The notes beneath the pieces were generated by a model, which had not been told where the DNA came from, searched no databases, and worked only from the letters and a program-made list of their open reading frames with translations. Below, in pieces: positions 17,404 to 25,801 of a DNA stretch of 64,000 nt. Position 1 is the first letter of the stretch. Every line of letters begins with the position of its first letter. A program made the translations under genes and the position numbers. The DNA is taken from positions 310,001 through 374,000 of the forward strand of contig CAWIYC010000001.1 of NCBI GenBank assembly GCA_963840235.1, given 5' to 3'. Source of the stretch: JBBRHQ01 sp963840235 (GTDB lineage Bacteria; Actinomycetota; Thermoleophilia; Solirubrobacterales; 70-9).

Positions 17404-18231
17404 CTAGCTCAGCAGCAGCGCCAGCTGGCGGCACTGCGCCAGCAGCCTGCCGTCGGCGCTCCAGAGCTCGCCGTCCTCGTCGAAGAAGCCGTCGCGCGCC
17501 AGCCCGGAGCGGAAGACGCTCAGGTACCAGTCGTGCGGCCGGCTCCCGGGGGGCGGGAGAGGGGAGCGGAAGTGGATCGTCAGGTCGAGGGTCGGCGCCG
17601 GGTAGGCGCGGTCGAGGACGATGAAGGCGGTCGGGATCCAGGCGTCGAGGATCGCCGCCGCCAGCGGCGCGTCGAGCGGGCGGGGCTTGCGGCTGCGGAT
17701 CCAGCCCCCGGTGAGCGGCTCCTCGGCGCTGAGGAACGGCGGCGAGCCGATCGCCGGCACCGCCTCATAGTTGTGGAAGAAGGCGGGCAGGTCCTGTTCC
17801 TCGGGGACCAGGCGGGGCAGCTCCTCCGGCGGTCGCGCCTCCGGCATCTCGTAGGCCTGGTATGAGGGGCCCTCCCGGGGATCGGAGAAGGCGGCCAGGG
17901 CGGTGACGGAGACCTTTCCCTCCTGCTCGAGGCGGGCCGAGAGGAAGCTCGCCGCCCGGCCCTGGCGCTCGACCGTGACCCCGACCTCCGCCGGCCCGGC
18001 GACCGGGGGGCGCATGTAGTGGATGCTGAGCGAGCGCGGCGTTCGCTCGGGAAGGACCGCGCCGAGGGCGTTCATCAGGATCGCCGCGATGTAGCCGCCG
18101 TTCGGTCCGCGGCCGACCCACCAGTTCTCGCGCATGACCGCGCCGAAGCGGTTCTCCCCGAGCGGATCGACCGCGATGTCGGCGTCGAAGGGGTTGAGCA
18201 CCGGGCTCGCCCCGGTCTCAGACATCGCCAC
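17404..18231 (-). CDS. acyl-CoA thioesterase-like double-hotdog protein
   Basis: 275 residues; ATG at 18231 or, six bases later, MSETGASPVLNPFDADIAVD at 18225. GRGPNGGYIAAILMNALGAV is the characteristic hotdog helix turn. IHYMRPPVAGPAEVGVTVERQGRAASFLSARL and a second hotdog (LDLTIHFRSPLPP) follow, as in TesB-like thioesterases of the TesB/4HBT superfamily. It is the last gene of the PadR-MMPL operon. Its start overlaps the 44-aa ORF by 8-14 bp, implying translational coupling. A role in releasing or handling an acyl-CoA linked to the MMPL exporter is inference. Confidence 0.85.
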   Translation of the reverse strand: MAMSETGASPVLNPFDADIAVDPLGENRFGAVMRENWWVGRGPNGGYIAAILMNALGAVLPERTPRSLSIHYMRPPVAGPAEVGVTVERQGRAASFLSARLEQEGKVSVTALAAFSDPREGPSYQAYEMPEARPPEELPRLVPEEQDLPAFFHNYEAVPAIGSPPFLSAEEPLTGGWIRSRKPRPLDAPLAAAILDAWIPTAFIVLDRAYPAPTLDLTIHFRSPLPPPGSRPHDWYLSVFRSGLARDGFFDEDGELWSADGRLLAQCRQLALLLS

Positions 18232-18352
18232 CGGGGTTTGGGTACGGCGCCACCGGGACCTCAGCGGCTTCGCCGGCGCCGATCCTCCGCGCCGCGACGA
18301 CGAAGTTGCCCTCGGTGCAAACCGTGTAGCGGCCTGGATGAACCAGGGCCAT
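18218..18352 (-). CDS. 44-aa ORF overlapping both neighbours in the MMPL operon
   Basis: Translation from ATG at 18352 gives 44 residues starting MALVHPGRYTVCTEGNFVVA and ending PYPNPGGDV. Its ATG shares one base with the MMPL stop (TGATG), and its own stop lies beyond the thioesterase start, so it bridges two genes at typical operon junctions. It has one cysteine, no signal peptide and no membrane segment. No family is recognised. Support is positional (coupling geometry); it could also be a non-functional reinitiation frame that carries ribosomes to the thioesterase. Confidence 0.55.
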   Translation of the reverse strand: MALVHPGRYTVCTEGNFVVAARRIGAGEAAEVPVAPYPNPGGDV

Positions 18353-20532
18353 CAGTGCGCTCCCCCGGTGGCCGCGCCGATGCCGCCGGTGCCGCCCCCG
18401 CCAGGCCGACGGTCGCCCCCGGACTCGGAGATCCCGATCCGGTCGTGCAGGCGCCGCAGGGGAGCCGGGGCCCACCAGTTCCACTTTCCGAGCATCTCCA
18501 TCAACGAGGGCACCAGCAGGGCCCGGATTATGGTGGCGTCGATCAGCACCGCAAGCGCGGTGCCGATGCCGTTCTCCTTGATGAACACTATCTCCGAGGT
18601 GGCGAAGGCCCCGATCGCGATCGCGAACAGCAGCGCCGCGGCGGTGACGATCCGCCCGGTGCGCTCGAGTCCGATCGCGACGCACTCGGAGTCCGAGGCG
18701 CCGGCGTCGCGGGCCTCCTTGATCCGCGAGAGCAGGAACACGGCGTAGTCGGTCGAGAGCCCGAAGGCGACAGCGAACAGCAGGATCGGCATGGTCTGCT
18801 CGATTCCCCCGTCGCTGCTGTAGCCGAGGAGGCTCTCGAGGCGGCCGTCCTGGAAGATCATCACCAGCAACCCGAACACGGCGCTGAGGGTGAGGACGTT
18901 CATCAGCAGCGACTTGACCGGCAGCACCACCGAGCCGGTCATGAGGAAGAGGATCACCAGCGTCGCCGCGACCACGATTGCCAGCGCCAGCGGCAGGTGG
19001 CTCTCGAGACTCGACTGAAGGTCGAGAAACTCTGCGGCGCTGCCGGTCACCAGCACCCGTGCCCCGGCCGGGGCCGGCAGGTCGCGGATGCGCTGGGCGG
19101 TGGCGTGGGCGCGGTCGGAGACCCGCGGGCTGTCGCCGATCGCCTCGACTACGGCCACCCGCCGGTTCAGCGACTGCGGCGGGCTGACCGCGGCGATGCC
19201 GGGAACACCGGCGAGGCGGTCGGCGAGGGCGCTCGCAGCGGCCGGGCCGCCTCCGTCGACGGCGACGACCATCGGCGTGTCGCGGAAGGGCGGGAACTCG
19301 CTTCGCAAGACCTGGTCCACCTGGCGCGCGCTGGCCGACGGCGGCAGCACCCGGGCATCAACCGAGTTGAACTTGATCCCGAGGAAGGGCAGCCCGAGCG
19401 CGATCAGCGCCCCGGCCGTGATCGTCGCGATCGGCACCGGGCGCCGCATGACGAAGCGTGAGAGCCGGTACCAGAAGCCGTCGGTTACGACGGTGGTCTC
19501 GCGCTCGGCCCGGCGCCGCAGGAAGCCCGGCGAGAGCGAGTTGACCCTGGAGCCGAGCAGGGTGAGGACAGCCGGGAGCACGGTCAGCGAGACGGCGGCG
19601 GCGATCAGCGCCACGGAGGCGCCGCCGATCCCCATCGAGTAGAGGAACCGCTGGGGGAAGACGACCAGCGAGGCGATCGCCGCCGCCACCGTCAGCGATG
19701 AGAACAGGACCGTTCTCCCGGCCGTCGCCATGGTGCGTCGCATCGCGGCCAGACCGGGCCCCTCCTTGGCGATCTCCTCGCGGTAGCGCGAGACGATGAA
19801 GAGGCTGTAGTCGATCGCAAGCCCGAGACCGAGCCCCGTGGTCAGGTTCAGCGCAAAGATTGAGATCTGGCCGATCTCGCTGGCGACGCGAAGAGCCAGG
19901 AAGGCGCCGACGATCGCCAGCGCCCCGACCATCAGCGGCAGCAGCGCCGCCACCAGACTGCGGAAGAACAGCAGCGAGAGCAGGAGGAGCAGCGGGAAGG
20001 CGAGCATCTCCGCCGTCCGCAGATCCTGCTCGACCTGCTTGTTGACCTGCTCCTGGGCCAGCGCCCGGCCGCCGACCGTCACCCCGGGCGCGGCGGATAG
20101 CGACTGATCGATCGCGGTGGCGGCGTTCTGGATCTCCGAGTCGCCGGTGGGGCGAAGGGCCACTGCCAGGTAGGTGGCGTCGCCGCCGCGTGAGACGAAT
20201 GCCTGCGAGTGGGTGTCGTAGTAGCCGCTGACGCGGGCGACGTCTCGGCGCCCACGCAGGCGGCGCTCGATCCCCCTCACCCTGGCGGCGAAGGCGGGGT
20301 CGGTGACGCTCCCGCCGCGGATGAGGACGACGACCCCGGTCCCGCGGTAGCCGGCGTCCTCCAGCAGCGTGTTGGCGCGCGAGCTCTCGGTCGCCGGGTC
20401 GTCGGCGCCGTAGGGCGCCAGCTGGCCCGCCACGGAACCGCCGAGAGCGCCGGCGATGAAGAAGAAGGCGACCGCGATCAGGCCGACCCTGCGGGCGTGC
20501 CCGTCGGCGAGGCGTGCAAGCGCGTCGAACAT
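18352..20532 (-). CDS. MMPL/RND-family membrane exporter
   Basis: 726 residues from ATG at 20532 (MFDALARLADGHARRVGLIA); this start overlaps the padR stop by one base. Eleven to twelve membrane segments are arranged as TM1, a large extracytoplasmic domain, a TM2-6 bundle, a second large domain and a final TM bundle. Family motifs are visible: GLGLAIDYSLFIVSRYREE in the first half and AFGLSTDYAVFLLSRIKEA in the second, each with a proton-relay aspartate. MMPL proteins export lipids or hydrophobic compounds. Neighbouring PadR regulator and thioesterase fit a regulated lipid or xenobiotic export unit. Confidence 0.93.
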   Translation of the reverse strand: MFDALARLADGHARRVGLIAVAFFFIAGALGGSVAGQLAPYGADDPATESSRANTLLEDAGYRGTGVVVLIRGGSVTDPAFAARVRGIERRLRGRRDVARVSGYYDTHSQAFVSRGGDATYLAVALRPTGDSEIQNAATAIDQSLSAAPGVTVGGRALAQEQVNKQVEQDLRTAEMLAFPLLLLLSLLFFRSLVAALLPLMVGALAIVGAFLALRVASEIGQISIFALNLTTGLGLGLAIDYSLFIVSRYREEIAKEGPGLAAMRRTMATAGRTVLFSSLTVAAAIASLVVFPQRFLYSMGIGGASVALIAAAVSLTVLPAVLTLLGSRVNSLSPGFLRRRAERETTVVTDGFWYRLSRFVMRRPVPIATITAGALIALGLPFLGIKFNSVDARVLPPSASARQVDQVLRSEFPPFRDTPMVVAVDGGGPAAASALADRLAGVPGIAAVSPPQSLNRRVAVVEAIGDSPRVSDRAHATAQRIRDLPAPAGARVLVTGSAAEFLDLQSSLESHLPLALAIVVAATLVILFLMTGSVVLPVKSLLMNVLTLSAVFGLLVMIFQDGRLESLLGYSSDGGIEQTMPILLFAVAFGLSTDYAVFLLSRIKEARDAGASDSECVAIGLERTGRIVTAAALLFAIAIGAFATSEIVFIKENGIGTALAVLIDATIIRALLVPSLMEMLGKWNWWAPAPLRRLHDRIGISESGGDRRPGGGGTGGIGAATGGAH

Positions 20533-21098
20533 CAGGATGCAACCTCGCTTTCGGGGCGCGACTCGAGCTCGCCGGCCCTGCTCTCGCACCACTCGACGAC
20601 CCACTCGTTGAACTCGATCCCGAAGCGGAGAACGAGGTAGGGGAAGCTGTTCGGCTCCTTCGCCGCGTGCGGCTCGACCTCCCGCAGGGCGGCGACCTTG
20701 CGCCGGTGTTGCTCGCCCATGTCGCGCAGGCGCTGGACCTGCATCTCCGGCTCGAGCGCGCCGGCGAAGAAAAGCTTCAGCATCCCCTCGTGGCGCATCT
20801 CATAGACCTCGGGGGGGACGGAGAGCCACTCGATCAGGGCCTTTTCGCCGGCGTCGGTGAGGCTGTAGACCGTCCGCTTGCGCTCGCCGCGCGGCGCCTC
20901 GGTCCCCTCGACCAGGCCCGCCTCGGAGAGCCGCTTCAACTCCGGGTAGATCTGCCCGTAGCTGGCCGCCCAGAAGAAGCGGGTCGAGTCGTCCACGTAC
21001 CCCTTGATCTCGTAGCCCGAGCGGGGCCCGTGGCTGAGCATCCCGAGGATGACGTAGGCGGTGGCGCTGAGGTTCTGGGGGGAGGCGCCGGATTCCAC
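20532..21098 (-). CDS. PadR-family transcriptional repressor
   Basis: 188 residues. The winged-helix region reads SATAYVILGMLSHGPRSGYEIKGYVDDSTRFFW, then GQIYPELKRLSEAGLVEGTEAPRGERKRTVYSLTDAGEKAL, the canonical PadR domain. The C-terminal half is helical (dimerisation). The stop overlaps the MMPL start by one base. PadR proteins usually repress an adjacent transporter and themselves until a phenolic or lipophilic ligand binds. A palindromic AT-rich element 8-29 bp upstream of its start is the likely operator. Confidence 0.94.
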   Translation of the reverse strand: MESGASPQNLSATAYVILGMLSHGPRSGYEIKGYVDDSTRFFWAASYGQIYPELKRLSEAGLVEGTEAPRGERKRTVYSLTDAGEKALIEWLSVPPEVYEMRHEGMLKLFFAGALEPEMQVQRLRDMGEQHRRKVAALREVEPHAAKEPNSFPYLVLRFGIEFNEWVVEWCESRAGELESRPESEVAS

Positions 21099-21105
21099 GC
21101 CACTG

Positions 21106-21127
21106 GATATATCAGCCAGATATATCT
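21106..21127. promoter_or_regulatory. probable PadR operator (two ATAT palindromes)
   Basis: GATATATC at 21106-21113 and AGATATATCT at 21118-21127 are each self-complementary and lie 4 bp apart, immediately upstream of padR in otherwise GC-rich DNA. PadR operators are typically AT-rich ATGT/ACAT-like dyads overlapping their own promoter, which fits. The tract also offers the only TATA-like -10 sequence here. Assignment is by position and symmetry only. Confidence 0.55.
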
Positions 21128-21180
21128 GAGAGGGTGACGTTGGTCACACGCCACCGGTCCCCGGGTGCGTGCCAAGTGAA

Positions 21181-21217
21181 TGGCGATTTTCGGGACTCCC
21201 TGTCCCGAAATTCGCCA
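21181..21217 (+). promoter_or_regulatory. strong hairpin in the lysC upstream region
   Basis: A 16-bp stem with one T-T mismatch: TGGCGATTTTCGGGAC at 21181-21196 pairs with GTCCCGAAATTCGCCA at 21202-21217 around the loop TCCCT. It lies about 70 bp before the lysC start. No run of T follows, so a simple intrinsic terminator is unlikely. It could be an operator dyad or an RNA leader structure controlling lysine/threonine pathway expression. No known lysine riboswitch core was recognised. Confidence 0.45.
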
Positions 21218-21286
21218 CCCGGTGGTCGCTGGCCCCGGGAGGTGGCGCGTGTATCCGGGTCCCGGCGTCCGTATCCTCAGCCCTCG

Positions 21287-22576
21287 ATGGAGGCAGTGAG
21301 GGCAGACATAATCGTGATGAAGTTCGGTGGCACCTCGGTCGCCGGGGCTGAGGAGCTGAAGCGCGCCGCGGCCCGGATCGTCGCCGCGCGCGAGGAGGGA
21401 AGCCGGGTGGTCGCGGTGCTCTCGGCGCGCGGCTCGACCACCGACGAGCTGACCGAGATGGCGCTCGAGATCTCCGAGCGCCCCGACCCCCGCGAGATGG
21501 ACATGCTTCTCTCGACCGGGGAGCGAATCTCCTGTGCGCTGTGCGCGATGGCGATCCGCGACATGAACCACGAGGCGATCTCGCTGACCGGCTCGCAGGC
21601 GGGAATCGTCACCGATTCCTCCCACACCAAGGCGCGGATCATCGACATCCGCGCCGACCGCATCCGCGAGGCGCTCGAGCAGGACAGGATCGTTCTCGTC
21701 GCAGGGTTCCAGGGGGTCTCGACCGACAGCCATGACGTGACCACGCTCGGCCGCGGCGGCTCCGACACCACCGCGACCGCGCTGGCCGCTGCGCTGGGGG
21801 CGCGGGAGTGCCAGATCTACACCGACGTCCGCGGCGTCTTCAGCGCCGACCCGAGGATCGTGCCCGAGGCCCGCAAGCTGCCGATGGTCTCCTACGAGGA
21901 GATGCTGGAGATGTCGGCCTCCGGGGCCAAGGTGCTTCAGCTGCGCTCGGTCGAGTACGCGCGCAACCACGGCGTTCGCATCCACTGCCGCAGCAGCTTC
22001 GAGGACGGCACCGGTACCCTCGTTCTCCCCGAGGACGAGACCATGGAACGACCGCTGGTGACAGCCGTGACCCACTCCGACGCCGAGGCGCGCGTGACGC
22101 TCTCCGGGGTCCGCGACGAGCCGGGGGTCGCGGGGCGCATCTTCGGCGCCCTTGCCGGGGCCAACGTCAACGTTGACATGATCATCCAGAACGAGCCCGT
22201 CTCCGAGGATGCCCTCGCCGACCTCTCCTTCACGGTCGAGCGCAGCGATCTCGAGACCGCGCTGGAGACGATCGAGGCCCTGGGCGGGGTCAGCGCCGGG
22301 GTCGAGACGGACGACCGCATCGGCAAGGTCTCGATCGTCGGTGCCGGCATGCGCAGCCACCCCGGCGTCGCCGCCAGGGTGTTCGAGACCCTGGGCGAGA
22401 ACGGCATCAACATCGAGATGATCTCGACCTCGCCGATCAAGATCTCCTGCGTGATCGACTCCGGGCGAGTGCCCGACGCCGTGCGGGCGCTGCACCGGGC
22501 GTTCGACCTGGGCGCCGACGCGATCCGCGAAGAGGACCCGACCGGAACGCAGCACCGGCCCACGGTCGCCGGCTGA
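21287..22576 (+). CDS. lysC: aspartate kinase
   Basis: 429 residues from ATG at 21287; a GTG at 21296 and an ATG at 21317 are alternatives, since the conserved segment MKFGGTSVAGAEELKRAA begins only 10 codons in. The kinase core has LLSTGERISCALCAMA, TLGRGGSDTTATALAAAL and YTDVRGVFSADPRIV. Two C-terminal ACT domains follow (VTLSGVRDEPGVAGRIFGAL and VSIVGAGMRSHPGVAARVFETL), which normally bind lysine or threonine for feedback control. It catalyses the first step of the aspartate family pathway. asd follows after 21 bp, the usual lysC-asd operon. Confidence 0.96.
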   Translation: MEAVRADIIVMKFGGTSVAGAEELKRAAARIVAAREEGSRVVAVLSARGSTTDELTEMALEISERPDPREMDMLLSTGERISCALCAMAIRDMNHEAISLTGSQAGIVTDSSHTKARIIDIRADRIREALEQDRIVLVAGFQGVSTDSHDVTTLGRGGSDTTATALAAALGARECQIYTDVRGVFSADPRIVPEARKLPMVSYEEMLEMSASGAKVLQLRSVEYARNHGVRIHCRSSFEDGTGTLVLPEDETMERPLVTAVTHSDAEARVTLSGVRDEPGVAGRIFGALAGANVNVDMIIQNEPVSEDALADLSFTVERSDLETALETIEALGGVSAGVETDDRIGKVSIVGAGMRSHPGVAARVFETLGENGINIEMISTSPIKISCVIDSGRVPDAVRALHRAFDLGADAIREEDPTGTQHRPTVAG

Positions 22577-22597
22577 TCCGCCGTTCATACTCGGTCC

Positions 22598-23641
22598 ATG
22601 AGTGCGAACGGCCACAGAGTTGGGGTCCTCGGCGCCACAGGCGCTGTCGGCTCGACGATTCTCGAGGTCCTGGCCGAACGCGACTTCCCTGCAAGTGAGG
22701 TGGTCCCGTTCGCCTCCGAGCGCTCCGCCGGCAAGCAGATCGAGTGGAACGGCGAGATGCTCGTGTGCCGGACCCTGAGCGAAGAGGCGATCGCCGGCCT
22801 CGACCTCGTTCTCTCCTCCTCCGGAGGCGCGGTCAGCGCCGAGTGGGCGCCGCGGCTGGTCGAGGCGGGCGCCGTGGTCGTCGACAACACCAGCTACTGG
22901 CGCATGCACGAGGACGTCCCGCTCGTCGTCGCCGAGGTCAACCCCGAGGCGGTTGAGACTCACAAGGGGATCATCGCCAACCCGAACTGCACCGCGATGC
23001 AGGCGCTCGTCGCGCTCGCTCCGATCCACCGCGCCGCCGGACTCGAGCGGCTGATCCTCTCCAGCTACCAGTCGGTCTCCGGGACCGGGCGCCGGGCGAT
23101 CGAGGAGTTGCGCACCCAGACGGCCGACGTCCTCGAGGGCCGCAATCCCAGGGCCGAGGTCTACCCACACCAGATCGCCTTCAATGTCCTTCCCCAGGTG
23201 GAGACCTTCGAGGACGGCGACGACTACACAACCGAGGAGCGCAAGGTGATGGCCGAGACCCGCAAGATCCTCGGCGTCGGCGAAGAGGTCGGGATCTCCG
23301 CCACCTGCGCCCGGGTTCCGGTGATCGGCGCCCACTCGGAGTCGATCAACGCGCAGACCCGGGAAGACCTCTCGCCCGAGGACTGCCGGGCGCTGCTGGC
23401 CGCCGCCCCGGGCGTCCTCGTCGTCGACGAGCCGGCCGAAGGGCGCTACCCGATGGCGATCGACGCCACCGGCCGCGACGAGGTTCTCGTCGGGCGCATT
23501 CGCCGCGATCCCGGCCACGAGCGCTGCCTCAACCTCTGGGTGGTCGGGGACAACCTGCGCAAGGGTGCTGCGACCAACGCCGTCCAGATCGCCGAGCTGC
23601 TTGCCGAGCGTGGCCTGCTCGGCGCCGACGGTAAGAGCTAG
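22598..23641 (+). CDS. asd: aspartate-semialdehyde dehydrogenase
   Basis: 347 residues, ATG at 22598. The NADP site is VGVLGATGAVGSTILEVL. The catalytic cysteine is Cys131 in NPNCTAMQ. VSGTGRRAIEELRTQT and VPVIGAHSESI contribute substrate-binding residues and an active-site histidine. Length fits the family (about 340). It reduces aspartyl phosphate to the semialdehyde, the branch point to lysine, threonine and methionine. It lies 21 bp after lysC and 14 bp before the antiporter gene, so all three are probably one transcript. Confidence 0.96.
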   Translation: MSANGHRVGVLGATGAVGSTILEVLAERDFPASEVVPFASERSAGKQIEWNGEMLVCRTLSEEAIAGLDLVLSSSGGAVSAEWAPRLVEAGAVVVDNTSYWRMHEDVPLVVAEVNPEAVETHKGIIANPNCTAMQALVALAPIHRAAGLERLILSSYQSVSGTGRRAIEELRTQTADVLEGRNPRAEVYPHQIAFNVLPQVETFEDGDDYTTEERKVMAETRKILGVGEEVGISATCARVPVIGAHSESINAQTREDLSPEDCRALLAAAPGVLVVDEPAEGRYPMAIDATGRDEVLVGRIRRDPGHERCLNLWVVGDNLRKGAATNAVQIAELLAERGLLGADGKS

Positions 23642-23655
23642 CCCGGGCCTGACCG

Positions 23656-24890
23656 ATGGAGATCGGCTTCGGCGACGCGATGCTGGTCTTCGGCGTCCTG
23701 TTGGCCGTCGCCGCTGCGCTCTCGGGGGTGATGAAGGGCACGGTGCTATCGATCTCGGTGCTCTCGGTCGTGCTCGGGATCGCCATGGCCGAGGCCGGGG
23801 TGGTCACGGTCGACGCCAAGGACTCGGCGGTCGTCCATCTGGTCGAGGTGGCGCTGATCCTCACCCTCTTCTCCGACGGCATGTTCGTCGAGCGCCAGTT
23901 GCTGGCGCGCCACTGGACGCCGGTGGTGCGGGCGATCGTGATCGCGATGCCGATCACCCTGGTCCTGCTGGCGCTGGCGGCGAAGGGGCTTTTCCCCTCG
24001 CTCGACTGGGCCGAGGCCTTCCTGCTCGCCGCCGTCCTGACCCCGACCGACCCGGTGGTCACCTCGTCGGTGGTCACCTCCACGAACGTGCCGGCCAGCG
24101 TCCGCCACACGCTCAATCTCGAGTCCGGCCTCAACGACGGCCTGGCGCTGCCGTTCGTCCTCTTCTTTCTCGTCCTCGCCTCCCCCGGCGGCAGCGCTGC
24201 GACCGAGGGGGCCCAGCTGGTCGGCGAGGCGGCCTTCGGCGCCGCCGTCGGGATCCTCGTCGGAATGGTCGGCGGCCGCCTCCATCACCACCTCCCCGGC
24301 GGCGGGATCACCGCCCGCTACGAGGGCATCTACGCGATCGGCTTCGCCCTGCTCGCCTTCGGCCTCGCCGACGTCACCTTCGGCAACGGGTTGATCGCGG
24401 CCTTCGTCGCCGGTATCGCCATGGGCGTGGCCGAGCGCGATGTTCCCGAAGCGTTCGTCGAGTTCTCCGAGAACGTCAGCTCGATCTTCCAGGTGATCAC
24501 CTTCTTCGTCTTCGGGGCGCTGATCGTCGCCACCGGATATGACCGCGACATCTGGCCGCTGATCGGTTTCATCCTCGCGGCTCTGCTGATCGCGCGCCCG
24601 GCGGCGGTGATGCTCGCCTTCCTGCGCGAGCGGATGCCGACGACCGCTGATGCTGTTCATCGCCTGGTTCGGGCCCAAGGGCGTCGCCTCGATGCTGTTC
24701 GCGCTGCTTGGTCCTCAATTCCGACGCCGGCTCGCGGACCCTGATCTTCGACGTCGCCGCCTTCACCATCCTCGCCTCGATCGCCGCCCACGGGTTCACC
24801 GACACGCTCGGTGCGCGCTGGGTCAAGAGGCGGATGGGGCCCAGCGAGGAGCCCGAGGCCGGCCCGCTGGGCCCGGCCGGACTCGACTAG
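23656..24890 (+). pseudogene. NhaP-type cation/proton antiporter, frameshifted near the 3' end
   Basis: The main frame from ATG at 23656 encodes about ten membrane segments with the CPA1 ion-site region EAFLLAAVLTPTDPVVTSSV and LESGLNDGLALPFVLF. After residues MPTTA (about 24646) the family sequence continues in the next frame (LMLFIAWFGPKGVASMLFALL). At about 24709 it moves again to the third frame (VLNSDAGSRTLIFDVAAFTI), ending at 24890. Both shifts equal one extra base (or two missing). Two lesions within 70 bp leave the rest intact, so sequencing error or very recent decay are both possible. If corrected it would be a full antiporter of about 411 residues. Confidence 0.85.
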
Positions 24891-25801
24891 GCGGGCGCGG
24901 CGGCTTGCGCAAGGCGCTCTTCGACCCAGCCGGTCGAGGCGATGTGGCGGCCCATCCCGAGCTGCTTGGGCTCGGCGCCGAGCGCCAGGCCGACCAGCTG
25001 CGGCAGGTGCAGGACGGCGAGGTCGAGGTCGCGGTTGACGACCTTGGCCGCCTCGGGCTGCTGCATGTCGAGGTTGAGGTGGCACAGCGGGCACGGGGTG
25101 ACGAGACAGTCGGCGCCGGCGTCGAGGGCGTCGCCGACGTGGGTCCCCGCCTGGCGCAGGGAGGTCTCCTTGTTCATCGTGATCACCGGGAAGCCGCAGC
25201 ACTTGCGGGCGCCGTCGTAGTCGACGACCTCGCCGCCGAGGGTGGTGATCACCTTCTCGAGGTAGATGTCGCGGTCGGGGTGCTCGCCGTAGCCGAGGCG
25301 CTCCTTCGGGCGGACGACGTAGCAGCCGTAGAAGGGGCCGACGCGGAGGCCGGTGAGCGGCCGCGTCACCTGCTCGGCGAGGCGGTCGAGGCCGTAGTCC
25401 TCGACCAGCAGCCAGAGGAAGTTCTTGTTGGTGAAGCCGTCCTTGCCCTTCTCATAGGTGAGGCCTTGGCCGGAGAGTGCCTCGTTGACGTGGGCGCGGT
25501 AGGCGGAGTCGGCGTCGAGGCGCTGCTGGCATTCGGACTGGGCGCCCTGGCAGGTCGAGCAGATGTTCATCATCGAGAGCCCGGTCTGCTGGGCGAGGGC
25601 GAAGGTGCGGGCGTTGAGTGTGTCGGCAAGCTCCTGGTTGTGCTCGGCGATGACGCCGGCGCCACAGCAGTTGGCGCGGTCGAGGGTGACCAGCTCGATC
25701 CCGAGCCGGTCGGCGACCAGAGCCATCGAGCCGTGCAGCTCGGTGGTGAAGCCGCGGGAGACGCACCCCGGCCAGTAGGCAACCTTGATCTTCTCGCTCA
25801 C
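24887..25801 (-). CDS. CCG-domain heterodisulfide-reductase-B-like subunit of succinate dehydrogenase (SdhE/SdhC type)
   Basis: 304 residues from GTG at 25801, overlapping the sdhB stop by 4 bp (GTGA). Two cysteine-rich CCG domains are seen: ANCCGAG followed by CSTCQGAQSEC, and KCCGFP followed by TPCPLCHLNLD. They bind an unusual [4Fe-4S] cluster, as in HdrB and the SdhE subunit of non-classical succinate/fumarate reductases. YWPGCVSRG at the start is typical. There is no membrane anchor. The subunit likely passes electrons between SdhB and a membrane quinone site, perhaps through an amphipathic surface. Start is set by the operon overlap. Confidence 0.9.
   Translation of the reverse strand: MSEKIKVAYWPGCVSRGFTTELHGSMALVADRLGIELVTLDRANCCGAGVIAEHNQELADTLNARTFALAQQTGLSMMNICSTCQGAQSECQQRLDADSAYRAHVNEALSGQGLTYEKGKDGFTNKNFLWLLVEDYGLDRLAEQVTRPLTGLRVGPFYGCYVVRPKERLGYGEHPDRDIYLEKVITTLGGEVVDYDGARKCCGFPVITMNKETSLRQAGTHVGDALDAGADCLVTPCPLCHLNLDMQQPEAAKVVNRDLDLAVLHLPQLVGLALGAEPKQLGMGRHIASTGWVEERLAQAAAPA

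Noticed and set aside
21133..21146. GTGAC/GTCAC dyad upstream of lysC
   Set aside because: Five-base arms are expected often by chance at this GC; not enough on its own to propose an operator.
20936..23518. A minus-strand open frame of 860 codons over lysC and asd
   Set aside because: It is the reverse complement of two well-supported enzymes and shows repetitive low-complexity composition with no domain.
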